64,000 nt of DNA from Limnanthes douglasii subsp. nivea. Taxonomy: Eukaryota > Streptophyta > Magnoliopsida > Brassicales > Limnanthaceae. Each line of letters begins with the position of its first letter. Position 1 is the first letter of the stretch. Made by a program: the position numbers and the translations under genes. The notes beneath the pieces are model-generated. The model searched no databases. It saw only the letters and a list, made by a program, of their open reading frames with translations, and was not told where the DNA came from. Positions 34,990 to 45,863 of the stretch are shown here, one piece after another. The DNA lies in contig JAUPFV010000005.1 of the NCBI GenBank assembly GCA_036936605.1, positions 57,122,742 to 57,186,741 of the forward strand, given 5' to 3'.

Positions 34990-35553
34990 GGCGCATCGGC
35001 ACACTTAAACAACAGAAAGGATGTGCCCTTTATAATTTTCGACGGGGATGATTTAAGGGGGATTACTGGGCCACATGAAGATGCAGTGGTCATAGGAGCA
35101 GAAGTATGCGGGGTGGAGACTCGACGAGTGCTGATTGATACAGGGAGCTCTGCTAATGTGCTTTTGAAGTCAACATATGAGAGATTAACTGCTCTGCCTC
35201 GAATAGAAAGATCAGAAAGGACTATCATACGGTTTACTGGTGCAACAGCAAATGTGATAGGAGAATTCGAGGGTGAAGTTTCTTTGGGAAAGGGGCCTTT
35301 CAAGAAGAAAGTACAAGTACTTTTTGTAGTGGTGGATTGTCCGTCAAGTTATAATGCTATTTTTGGGAGGTCGTGGTTGGCGAAAATGTATGCTGTAGTT
35401 TCTACAGTTCATCAGTGTTTGAAGTATGTGATTGAGGACTGAGTCGGCGTAGTTCGAAGTGATCAAAAGGTGGCAAGAGAATGTTATGCTGCAGCATTTA
35501 GGCTACGGGGCAAAAGTTCTGATGATCTGATGGAGAATTAGCAGTTTGGGGGG
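34990..35553 (+). pseudogene. pol: protease region, gypsy element 2
   Basis: Aspartic protease in the same frame as gag. The active site is RRVLIDTGSSANVLL (D-T-G intact, near 35130), and the second motif is YNAIFGRSWL (near 35352). Stops at 35440-35442 (TGA) and 35539-35541 (TAG) lie in the linker to RT. Without them protease and RT would be one chain, as usual for gypsy elements. Confidence 0.9.
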
Positions 35554-37968
35554 TTGTTTTCTGATGGAACGGATGAGGGAATTGATGATCTGAGGTCAAC
35601 CCCGAGTTCTGCGGTGGTCAATGAAGAAATAGAGGAATATACTTTCAATAATGGCAGGGTGCTTCGAATTGGCACCTTGTTATCTTTATCGATGCGAGAA
35701 AAGTTGTTGACTTTTTTATCTGAAAATTTGGATGTTTTTGCGTGGAGGTCTGAAGACGTGGTGGGGGTCCCAAGTGACATAATATGTCATAGTTTGGCGG
35801 TTGATCCGAAGGTCAAACCGATAATTCAAAAAAGAAGGGCTTTTTCATTGGAGAAATCCGAGGCAATAGTTGCCGAGGTGGATCGACTGTACAAGATGGG
35901 TCATATCAGGGAAGCCAATTATCCGAGGTGGATGGATAATCCGGTGGTAGTAAAAAAGAAGAATGGAAAATGGCGAATGTGTGTGGAATTCACAGATTTG
36001 AATAGAGCCTGCCCAAAAGATCCTTTTCCGGTGCCTCGGATTGATCAGCTAGTGGATTCTACTTCGGGAAATAAAATCTTGACTTTCATGGATGCATTTT
36101 CAGGGTATAATCATATTCGAATGAATCCAGATGATGAAGAAAGCACGACTTTTATTACTGACAGGGGTTTGCACTGCTATAAAGTAATGCCGTTCGGATT
36201 AAAAAATGTTGGGTCAACATATCAGAGGCTGATGAATAAGGCGTTTTCTTCACAGATTGGGAGAAATATCGAAGTGTACATTGATGATATGCTTGTTAAA
36301 AGCAAAAGTGATGATGAACACATTGATGATTTGGAAGAGACGTTTTTGAATCTTAGAGCAATACAATTAAAGTTGAATCCAGAAAAATGTACATTTGGAG
36401 TTCGATTTGGTAAATTTCTGGGGTACATGATTAGTGAAAGAGGAATCGAAGTGGATCCAGATCAATTGAAGGCTTTGATATCTATGTCTTCACCTCGGAA
36501 TATCAGAGAAGTGCAAATGTTAACGGGCAGGTTAGCAGCTTTGAACAGATTCATTTCTCGTTTTTCAGATAAGTGCTTCCCTTTTTTCGAGGTGCTGCGT
36601 AGACCTAATAACTTTGAGTGGACTTCGGATTGTGAAGAAGCTTTTATGAAGATTAAAAATCTTTTGTCCTCTCCTGAAATATTGTCAAAGCCTAGAAAGG
36701 GTGAGCAGCTATTTTTGTATATAGCAGTATCGGATTATGCGGTGAGTGCGGTTCTGGTCAGTGAAGATACGAGAATTTCGAGGCCTGTCTACTATGTCAG
36801 TAAAAGTTTGGTTGATGCTGAAAAACGCTATTTGAAGCTCGAAAAATTGGCACTGTGCATAGTGGTGGCTGCAAGAAAAATGCGTCCTTACTTCCAGGCG
36901 CATACGATTGTGGTTCGAACTTCATATCCATTAAAAAATGTTTTGCAGAAGCCAGATATCTCAGGAAGGATGACCAAGTGGTCTGTGGAATTAGGAGATT
37001 TCGATGTGTTATTCTCTCCTCGAACCGCTATCAAAGCTCAAGCTTTAGCAGATTTTTTGGTGGAATTCCACTCAAGCAGATCCGAAGAGAAAGATGGTGA
37101 AAAGGTAAACGAGAATCCGACGTGGACGATACGAACTGATGGGGGATCCAGTAACAAAGGATCGAGTGCAGGAGTTGAGTTGGTGGCACCAACGGGGGAA
37201 TTTATGTTTCAAGCTATAAAATTTGGCTTTCATGCTTCGAATAACGAAGCTGAATATGAAGCTGTGCTAGCAGGATTACGGTTAGCAAAGATTTGTGGAG
37301 CGACATTTGTGCGCTTGGAAACAGATTCACAGTTGGTAGTTAGCCATGTTAAATGAGTATCGGAAGCTAAAAAGGAACGTTTGGTTTTGTACTTGCAAGA
37401 ACTTCGGGGAATGATGGCACAGTTTGAAAATGTCGAAGTGGAGCATATTCGAAGAGGTAGCAACACAAGGGCTGATTCTTTGGCAACAATGGCTTACTCT
37501 GAAGAATATCCGTGGATCATAACACAACCATCGCCTTCGATCATACCGAATTCTGAGCAGTGTGAAGTTGTTAGTGAGGTAGTGAATGATCCGATGTGCG
37601 CTCGAGGAGATTGGAGGTTTGACTTGTTGAACTTTATTTCAAAGGGAATATTACCTCTTGATAAACACTTGCTTAAGAAAATAAAGTATAAAGCTCTTGG
37701 CTATGTGGTATTGGATGGAGTATTGTACAAAAGGTCTGCGTCGAAACCTTTGTTATGATGTTTAAGTAAACAAGAGTCCCAGGACATTTTATCCGAACTG
37801 CATGATGGGGATGGATCAGCTCATTGTGGATTCAAAGCCTTAGCGCGTCGGGTATTGTTGGCAGGATATTATTGGCCTACTATTATGTAAGATGCCAAGT
37901 CGTTAGTTCGAAGCTGTGATACTTGCCAAAGATATGCAAATTTAATACACAAACCGGCAGTACCCCTA
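35554..37968 (+). pseudogene. pol: RT, RNase H, second RNase H and integrase zinc domain, gypsy element 2
   Basis: A 600-residue open stretch to 37356, then 125 residues to 37758, all in one frame. RT: GKWRMCVEFTDLNRACP, MDAFSGYNHI, MPFGLKNVGSTYQR, YIDDMLVKS (about 36278). First RNase H: PVYYVSKSLVDAEKRYLKLE, RKMRPYFQ. Second, archaeal-type RNase H: TIRTDGGSSNKG, NNEAEYEAVLAGL, LETDSQLVV. The zinc domain has LHDGDGSAHCGF and CDTCQRY. In-frame stops at 37354, 37756 and 37888. The one at 37756 fits CGA to TGA decay, since element 3 has Arg there. This is the best-preserved pol in the window and the reference for the other two. Confidence 0.93.
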
Positions 37969-38847
37969 ATGACAATTTCAGAGGCGGTTCCTTTCGATAG
38001 GTGGGGGATTGATTTAGTGGGACCATTACCTATGGCTACTGGAGGAAGACAGATGATTATTGTTGCGGTTGATTATTTTTCGAAGTGGGCAGAAGCAGAA
38101 CCCTTGGCTGGGACAAAAGCTAAGGATGTAATCAAGTTTATTCAAAGTAACATTTGCTACCGTTTTGGAGTGCCTCGAAAAATAACGACGGACAATGGAC
38201 CTCAATTTAATAATAAGGAAATGGACTCTTTTTGCTCTTCGAAAGGGATACAGCAATGCTTCTCCACTCCTTTCCACCCTCAGGAAAATGGACAGGTTGA
38301 AGTTACAAATAGATCTATTTTGGATGGCTTGAAGAAAAATTTGGCAGGAGCAGCAGGGGAATGGCCAAATTATCTTCAAGAGGTGCTATGGGCATATAGA
38401 ACAACCCCTAGAGAGGCTACAAAAGAGACTCCTTTCTCTTTAGTATATGGAATGGATGCTGTGTGCCCTGCTGAATCTATGTTGCCTTCTTATAGACTAC
38501 TAAAATATTCCGATGCGGATAACGATGAAGCTAGAAGGGTAGAGCTTGATTTATTGGAAGAAAAAAGGGTCAAGGCACATTTGAATGTGATCCATTATCA
38601 AACATTAATGAGGAGCAGGTACGATGCTAAAATTAAGAGGAGAGAATTCAAAATTGGCGATCGAGTGTTACGAAAAGTATTTCTTCACACTAGGGATAAA
38701 CACCTCGGAAAATTGGCCCCAAATTGGGAAGGTCCTTACGAAGTCAAAATGAGGGTTAAGCCAGGTTCTTACAGGTTGTCAGATAGAGAAGGGAGGATGC
38801 TCAAACATCCTTGGAATATAGAGCACTTGAAATTGTACTGTGAGTAA
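37969..38847 (+). pseudogene. pol: integrase core and C-terminal domain, gypsy element 2, open
   Basis: A 292-residue open stretch with the complete catalytic set: DLVGPLPMATGG, VDYFSKWAEAEPL, TTDNGPQFNNKEM and NGQVEVTN, then VLWAYRTTPREATKETPFSL, YGMDAVCPAE and the C-terminal GPYEV and HPWNIEHLKLY motifs. The catalytic D-D-E residues are present, so this domain alone looks intact, but it lies behind seven stops and has no start of its own. No chromodomain follows, as expected for the Tat branch. Confidence 0.9.
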
Positions 38848-39400
38848 AGCTGAACTTCGAATTTTTGTAAAACAGACATACTCTTTCCTTATCTGTTGGC
38901 CCAGAAAGGTTTTAACGAGGTGTCTGGTTAATATTGGATTTTTTAATAAAATTTCTTTTGGCCATTGGTTGTTTATTATAATGTGTGATTTATTATTTTG
39001 GTAACTTGGCAAAGACTGATCATCTTTGAAAGTTGACCAAGAATAATTTTCCGAAGCGATAGCTTTGAAGAAACAACCAAATTTTCGAGGTGCCACGTCT
39101 TATGAGTGCATCTATTTTTCGAGGTGCCACGTCTTATGAGTGCATCTATTTTTCGAGGTGCCACGTCTTATGAGTGCATCTATTTTTCGAGGTGCCACGT
39201 CTTATGAGTGCATCTATTTTTCGAGGTGCCACATCTTATGAGTGCATCTAATTTTAGAAATAACCAGTTCAAACAAGTATACCAGAAATTTGAGATATAA
39301 AAAAAGAAGTGGTTTGTTCGTTGGATAAAATACGAAGTTTACAAAAAAGGGGGGAAATACTTAACCACATACAAAAAAAAAAAAAAAACTGCCTAGCCTA
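38848..39400. other. spacer between pol and antisense gene, element 2
   Basis: Non-coding, 550 bp, between converging stop codons. It contains the 34-bp minisatellite (listed separately) and an A run at 39370-39387. Corresponds to the repeat-bearing spacers of elements 1 and 3. Confidence 0.7.
39082..39253. repeat. 34-bp minisatellite, five units
   Basis: GAGGTGCCACGTCTTATGAG recurs at 39087, 39121, 39155, 39189 and 39223, a strict 34-bp period; unit 5 has CACATC instead of CACGTC. Each intact unit holds GCCACGTC, an ACGT-core word of the kind bound by plant bZIP factors, and begins with TTCGAG. Confidence 0.97.
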
Positions 39401-42197
39401 TTAAGCCTCATCTTCTTCTTCTTCTGATGACTCCTCTTCTGAATTATTTTCTTCTTCGGAGGAGGAGCTTGGTGGTGCTTCGAACGCTTCCTTTGGGCGT
39501 TGTTCTTCTGGAACTTGTTTCCAAAGGTTTGATAAGTCTAGTCTTGGACAAGCAGCATGAACTTCTCGAAGAAGCTGAATAGATGTATCAATTTGAGCTT
39601 TCTTGATACCTTCGAGCATTAAAGAACCAACTTTGTTTTCAGCCTTTTTGACGGCAGCTTTCTTTTCTTCTTCGAATCCTGTTCGAAGTGTAGTAATCTC
39701 AGTTTGGCTATTTTCTAGTTTCTCTTTAGTTTTTTAATAAGCTTCTCAGCATCGGAAATAGCAGTAGAATGTTCAGACTTTAGACTTTCAAGGGCCAGCA
39801 GATGAGTAGTCTTAAGAGCTTCGACTTCTTCTTTGTGTTCTTTGAGAAGCTGTTCTTTTTCAGCTTCGAATTTCTGGAGTGCTTCGTTTTTCGAATTCTT
39901 TTCAGACTGTGTTTCTTTTCTGCTCTTAACTAACTCTTGGGCAAGGCGCTCCAATTGAGTTTGAGAATTGTTCACCTCTTCATATAACTTTTTGACTGCA
40001 ACACTTAAATTTGGGAAAGGTTGCAGAATTGAAGTTACCTCATCAGATCTCTCTGGATGAGGAAAGACTGTTGGCTGATGAACAGGAGCGATGGCGTTAG
40101 ATGTCGAGGCCGTAGCAGCCCCAGTAAAAGCTGGTGGAGTAATATTGGTAGGTTGGGAGCCAGGAAACACAAAATCCCCACTTGAGTTAAAGTTTTCGAA
40201 GTTGAGATAATCATCTATTTGATTATCTTCTAGTGTCAGTCCTCCTTCAGGGTTTTCCTCAATAAAAGTTTTACCCTGCGCTTCGGAAGCTAGCACAGCC
40301 TCTAGTATATCAGCTTCATTCTTTTCATTTGGCTTGCTAGACTTACTCTTTTTCTTTTTTGGAGAGGTGTCCTTTTTCTTTTTCAGGACAGGCTGGTCTT
40401 CTTCGGATATGGTGGGAAGCGAAGGTGCAGATGCTTTTCTTTTCCCTGCACACTTCGAAGTCTTGGAAGGGTTAGCCCTACTTGTGTTGGCCTTCTTGTG
40501 GGTCAATTTTCCTTTCTTCTTTAAAGGAAGATGGCTATCACTTCGATTCCGGGTTGGAAGATAACATTTCCCATCTGGTGCAAGTATCCTCTGAACTGCT
40601 AGGATGGGATCTGGTAACGTCATCGGATCTTGAGGGAAGTCAGCCCCAAAGGATATACGCCAGAGATGGCTGTTGACAAAGTTAATAGGCTCGAATGCTG
40701 AGTGAAAGCCATTCCCCCAGGACTTTTCTGCCCACTCAGCCATTTTTTGGAAGATAATCTTGGCTTCTTTTCGACGACTCTTAAACCGCCTCGGAATTTC
40801 TAAAGAGAGACAAATAGTTAGCTAAATAAATTGATTTAAAACAACTAGATAAATAAAGGAAGGTATCACTTACTACTATCTCTCCAAGTAAGGGTGAGTT
40901 TGGAAGGATTGGCATCGGAAATTTCTTTGCCATTTTCCCAGGCACCTGATAGGAAGACGAATCTTTGCTTCCAGAACTTGTCAGCTTCGAGGAGGTCGTC
41001 GATAATTTTTAAATCATCTTCAAGGGTTAGGTAATAAAATGGGAGAACTGGGCCATTTGAAACTTTGGTTACTGAGATGAAGTCTTCGATTTCGAGGGGA
41101 ATGCCTCCAAGCCTCGATACCATGATTGCTGAGAATAAAGTAAAGAGCAAGTTGGGAGTGACTTGTGTTGGGCACAATCTGTAGATTTCGAAGAACCTCA
41201 CTATCATCGGATCAAGGGGAAACCGAAGTCCCCAGTTGAAGAGCTCAGGGTACACTACTAGTTCATCTTTTTGACAGTTTAGAGGTGTCTCTCCTTCTAC
41301 TGGTAATCGAAGAATCATATTATCAGTTAACCCCCATAGCTTTCTGAGTTGCTCTTTCTCTGATTCGAGGTAGTAACTGTAGGGTACATTTTTTAAGGCA
41401 AGAATATACCAAGCCTAAAGAGGTTTCAGATTTTCTTGAACTAAGGCGGCAACACTCTTGGGAAGTGTAATAAGAGCTTTTTTCCCTCGAGTCTTTTTTG
41501 GAGGAGCTACACCATCAGCTTCGGATTCCTCTTCGGCGTCAGACTCAGTAGCTTCGGAATCGTCTTTTTTCTGATCTTCATCGGAGCGACTTCGGATTTG
41601 AGTCTCCTGTTGAGTCACAGGAATTGGCTGACTACACTCTGGTGTAATGTCATCCACTTCTTGTGGGGGAGGAGAAGAGTGTGGGGGAGGAGAAGAGTTT
41701 TCTGTTTCTTCACCCATTACTAGAAAAGGTGATTTTTTGGCACGTTTAGCTCTGATAGCCTCGAATTGAGGAGGGAGTGTGTTGGATTGAAGGTTTTTTG
41801 TCTCCTCGACTTGAAGGACAAGTGATTTGGGTGGTGATTTATTATCAGTTGGTGGCTTGTCTAAAGTAACGACTTTAGATTTCCGATGAGGTCTTAGTAA
41901 TGAAGAATTAGCTGGATTTCGAGGAGGAAAGGTTGTTGGGTAAGTCTCTGGGTTTGAAGCTAAGGGTGAAGACGAAGTGGCGAGGTTAGGGTCGAAATTA
42001 CCGTATTTAAAAGTGGTACAGGAAGAGTGAGGACCGTTGTAGATCAACCCAGCAGCTTTGTATTCTTTGGCTCTTCGAGAAATGCAAAGATAATCGTAGG
42101 CCCCGAATACTTGGTTACTGGAACCAGGAAAAAGATTTTTCTTTGATCTTACTGGTCTTCTGGGTTTAGATCTATTATATCTAGGGTATCTTCTCAT
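39401..42197 (-). pseudogene. antisense gene (aORF) of gypsy element 2, nearly intact
   Basis: Runs opposite to pol. A likely start is MRRYPRYNRSKPRRPVR at 42197; an upstream ATG at 42476 adds a hydrophobic, non-conserved leader. Exon 1 covers a basic N-terminus, an acidic Ser/Glu-rich part and a globular core (41318-40874: ELFNWGLRFPLD, RLCPTQVTPN, WKQRFVFLSGAWENG). One TAG (41417-41415) interrupts it. Donor GTAAGT at 40873 and acceptor TTTAG at 40800 give a 74-bp phase-1 intron. Exon 2 begins in a basic stretch and MAEWAEKSWG, has a Lys-rich segment like a nuclear signal (near 40400), then a coiled coil (about 40000-39730), a frameshift in an A run near 39732 and an acidic tail. About 900 residues. 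The core resembles Pfam PF04195; function unknown. Confidence 0.82.
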
Positions 42198-42789
42198 ACA
42201 ATGGGTATTGATATGAGAGATTGCTTTGGTGGATGAAAAAGATGAAGTGAGTTGAGGGTTTATGAAGAACAGGTTGAAGATAGCTTGAAGAACAGGTTGA
42301 AGATGAAGAACAGGTTGAAGACGGTTCAAGAAGTGATTTCTCCAAAAAGTTCTTAATGAATGAAGAATTGGGTATTTATAGGATAGATGAGTGACGTCGA
42401 GAATATGGAAAAGTAGAACAAGTAAGTTGCTTTCATTGGGTGGAATATGAAACGAAAAGGAAACGTGTAGTATCATAGGTCTACTAACAAAGGTCTAATC
42501 AATCTGTCAAGTAGGGATCAGAGATTTCGAAGTGTTAGCAAAACTATGTTTCTAATAATAATATTCGAAGTTGAGGTGAAGCTATACTTCAAGTTGGCAA
42601 GTTCGAAGCGATGGATACTTATTCACAAATTCGAAGATGAGGCGAAGCTATATTTCAAGTTGGCAAGTTCGAAGTGAAGTCACAGACCATTGAGTTCGAT
42701 CATAATAAGGAGATAAAGTGAGGAAAATGGTATTGACCCGAGGAAGAGTTCGAGGAGCTAATAGTTCTTATAAATATCTGTATAAGAAC
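42198..42789 (-). promoter_or_regulatory. putative promoter and leader of antisense gene, element 2
   Basis: About 590 bp between the aORF start and the polypurine tract. It holds a 66-bp imperfect tandem pair: TTCGAAG-x-TGAGG starting at 42564 and 42630, both followed by GAAGCTATAYTTCAAGTTGG. TTCGAA/TTCGAG words are dense here. A minus-strand TATAAATA-like box occurs near 42375-42380 (TTTATAGGATAG on the plus strand). Promoter role is inferred from position. Confidence 0.4.
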
Positions 42790-42801
42790 TAGGGGGGCTA
42801 C
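42790..42801 (+). promoter_or_regulatory. polypurine tract of gypsy element 2
   Basis: TAGGGGGGCTAC lies directly before the TGATAAGG start of the 3' LTR. Confidence 0.75.
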
Positions 42802-43084
42802 TGATAAGGAAAGATATTCCTCAGGGACCTAAGTGCAATTGATAGGGATTAAAGTGATAAGTTCTGTAAATATAGGGTTAAATTAGGCTTTAGGATAAAT
42901 GTAAGGGTCGAATTGTAAATATACCATTATGTAACCATTTTTCTAACTAACTCACCCAGTCTATTTAAAGAGGCTGAAGAAGTTAGTTTGACCTATGAAA
43001 TAATCAGAAGCACTTTTCACTCCCTAAAATTCTCTAAGTAGATTTGTGTTCTTGACTTGATCATTTCAGCTTTAATTCTTACCA
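42802..43084 (+). repeat. 3' LTR of gypsy element 2 (283 bp)
   Basis: TGATAAGG to TTCTTACCA, followed by the ATTTT target copy. Nearly identical to the 5' LTR. Confidence 0.96.
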
Positions 43085-43089
43085 ATTTT

Positions 43090-45088
43090 CATCCAATTTT
43101 AGGGAGATTAAAGGTCTTGACTTACACCATATATCCAACGAAAATTCAACATTATCTTGTCCAAGTTTCTAGAATATGTATTTGTCTGCAATAGGTTTAA
43201 TGTTCAATAACATTTTGCAAAAGTAAGATTTTCTTAAGGTAAAATTTACCTGCAAAAGATGATTATTTTAGCAATATTTGGTGTGCATAAAGTTAGCCCA
43301 CAGAGAGTTGTTCTTCCTGAATTTATGCCAAATATTGCATGAGAAAGAAAGTTTCATATCTTCTAAGTTTCTCAGATTTAATCCACCTTCATCATAAGGA
43401 ACGCATAGGTTTTTCCATGAAGTCCAGGGTATAGCTTTGTGGTTTTCCGTAATACCCTAGATGTAGTTGCTGCAAATGTTTTCTATTATTTTAATTACTG
43501 CTTTAGAAAGAGGGAGGCTTTGTATATGGTAGTAAGGGATGACATAGAGGACAGATTGGAGAAGGGTAAACCTGCCTCCATATGACAAGAGATTTTTGTT
43601 CCATCTAGTAGTTTTCAGTTTGAGTTTTGATATAAGATCTTCAAACTGAGCAATTTTGATCTTGTTATTAATGTTATACCCAAGTAGTTTAAAGGCATCA
43701 TTTTGATGTTGAATCTTGTATTAGTCTTAAGGTTATTGAGTCTAAAAAGAGAGATTCTTTTTTAAGGAATAAAAGTATACTTATCTTTGTTGATGGTCTG
43801 ACCAGAAGCTTTATGGTATTGATTCAGGATGTTGTTGAGGCTTTGAAGACTTGCAGATGATGCGCTAGTGATATTTACAATTCCATCAACAAATACCAAG
43901 AAGGATTTCAAGGTAGAACCAAAACAAATTATATTATGTTATTGTCACATGATTATAGGTGATTTAGACTTCTTATTAAGTAGTCTTCAGAAATGATAAA
44001 GAGACCAGGGGATAGAAAATCCCATTGTCTCAATCCATTTGTTGATTTGAAAAATATTTTAGGTTCACCATTTATGATGACAGAGAAGCTAGCATTGCTA
44101 CTAAGACACTAAATTATGTCTATAAAAGATTGATTAAAACCAAAAGCAGCAAGGATCTGATAGAGGTAGGATAGGGAGAGCTTGTCAAAAGCTTCAGTTA
44201 TGTCTAACTTTAGGATAAGATTACCCCCTCTATTTTGTATGTTTAGATAATGAATCATCTTATGCATCAATAGAATATTATCCTGAATTTGTTTTCCTTT
44301 GACAAAACCATATTTCTCTTTTGAGATGATATTAGGAAGAATCTGAGCGAGCCTATTATTAAGTAGCCTTGATAGGATTATGTTGAAAACCGTACACAAA
44401 CTAATTGGTCTGTAATCACTCCAGGATTGAGGGTTATATTTCTTTAGGATGAGACTGATTGTTTTTGTAAAATTTATATGGAGAACATATTCACCATGAA
44501 AGAAATCTCTAACAACATTGCATAGATCTTTAGCAATGATGGGCCAAAAACTCCGAAAAAGATTGTGTTAAAACCATAAACTCCAACCACACTTGTTGAG
44601 TTGAGAGCATAGATAGAGTTGAAGATTTCATTATCTAAAGGAGGTGTCATCAAGGATGAGTTTTCCTCAGTAGTGATGAGGTTGAGGATCATCTTTATAT
44701 CTCTCTAATCAGTAAAGAAAGATTTGAAATTATCAACAGTTGAATCATCTAAGGTTTTGGGGTCTTTAATCCAGGTATTGTTTACTTTTATTTTATGGAT
44801 ATAATTTCTCTTTCTCTTTTTCTTGACATGATTCTGAAATGAGCTTTATTTCTATCTCTATTAAGAACCCAATTGGTGTTAGCTTTTTGTTGCTAGTAGT
44901 TGACTTCCCTGGACAGTAATTGCAGATGGTGAGCTGAAGCTTTGATAAGGTTACTTTTGTCCTCTTGCTTATTTGAATCTGCAAAAATTCTTTAAAAATA
45001 GACTTCTTCTTTAGATTAAGATAGAACATTAAAAATATTTTTACAAAATTTTGCTTGTTTCATTCTTTAAAAAAGGTTTTCAGTAGTT
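43090..45088 (-). pseudogene. LINE-2 piece: linker and reverse transcriptase
   Basis: Two kb of LINE-2 between the two gypsy insertions. Minus-strand frames give the linker after the endonuclease (45029-44793), then VFNIILSRLLNNRLAQILPN, SKEKYGFVKGKQIQDN and LKLDITEAFDKL (44399-44109), the RT fingers and first catalytic Asp block. The palm after this is in other frames with many stops; the YADD box is not readable with confidence. Confidence 0.8.
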
Positions 45089-45093
45089 TATGC

Positions 45094-45476
45094 TGGTTTT
45101 TTTTTTATTTTGGGCTGGGGGGTAATTTTGTAAACTGTTTTGCAAAGTATTTTGAGTATTAAGTGTTTTGGTATAAAGTATTGAGAAATTTAAGTAGTCT
45201 TGTTGTATTAAATGTTCATTACTCTCATTAATGAAAGTAGTTTGGGTATTTATACCCTTAATTAATGACCCATGGGCTTTCGGGTCAAGTAATAGAACCG
45301 GGTCAAGTTTAAAGACCCATTAATCTTTTAAGCTAATTAGCACATAGCTTAGTCAAAAGGTGTTTAGGTGTTTCTTTATTTTTGTCCTATCTAGATAGTT
45401 CAGGGTTACATTTATGTTCGGATTGCCCCTGTCAGGATAACATAGTGAGCTGTGACTAAACAATCTGAACTCATCA
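45094..45476 (-). repeat. 3' LTR of gypsy element 3 (383 bp)
   Basis: On the plus strand TGGTTT...CTCATCA. Longer than its partner because of a T run near the left end and an extra 18 bp, GTAATAGAACCGGGTCAA, near 45288-45306. Confidence 0.93.
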
Positions 45477-45490
45477 GTAGCCCCTTTTTT
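45477..45490 (-). promoter_or_regulatory. polypurine tract of gypsy element 3
   Basis: On the minus strand AAAAAAGGGGCTAC directly precedes the LTR start TGATGAG. The GGGGCTAC part matches the tract of element 2. Confidence 0.75.
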
Positions 45491-45863
45491 AGGCCTTGTC
45501 AAATATCTTTGGTAGGGCTAAAAACTTTACTTGGCCAGTAACGATTTTGTCCGACCTGTCTGTGCATTTAGTTCGAAGTCTGTCCGAACTGACTTCTTTT
45601 TCCAGAATTCTAAGAGTTTTCTTTTTGGATCGCAAGATACGTGTCACAATCTGGTTCGACCTACCGGCCGTTTTTCTTCCTAGATCGGCGCTCCCACTAA
45701 GCCTAGAAAGTGACCTAGGCATTTAATCATTCACACGTTTGCGCCTTCTTTAATCATTTCCAAACCTCTTCAACTCCTCCTAGGTAACAGTTACTTTTTT
45801 CTAGTGTTATATAAATCATTTTTCATTATTCTATTGTATTCAAACTCGTTCTCGAAGAATTTT
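45491..45863 (+). promoter_or_regulatory. putative promoter and leader of antisense gene, element 3
   Basis: About 370 bp between the polypurine tract and the aORF start. A TATA-like GTTATATAAATC lies at about 45806-45817, 50 bp before the ATG at 45864. Promoter role is inferred from position. Confidence 0.4.

Larger units (their letters stand above)
32708..43084 (+). mobile_element. Ty3/gypsy element 2, Tat type, youngest of the three
   Basis: A 10.4-kb element with 283-bp LTRs that differ at only about three positions by eye and a perfect 5-bp duplication ATTTT (32703-32707 and 43085-43089). It inserted into LINE-2. Gag-pol (33118-38847) is one frame of 1,910 codons with seven in-frame stops and no frameshift. 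The antisense gene (42197-39401) has one stop, one frameshift and one intron. A 34-bp minisatellite separates the two. Despite young LTRs it cannot make a full Gag-Pol unless stops are read through, so it may have been copied from an already defective parent with help in trans. Confidence 0.95.

Noticed and set aside
39082..39253. Regular 34-bp repeats considered as a CRISPR array
   Set aside because: Units are directly adjacent without unique spacers, and the setting is a plant retrotransposon.
41415..42476. Start of the element 2 antisense protein at the ATG 42476
   Set aside because: The first ~90 residues are hydrophobic, unlike the basic starts of the homologues; the ATG at 42197 fits better. 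Not excluded.
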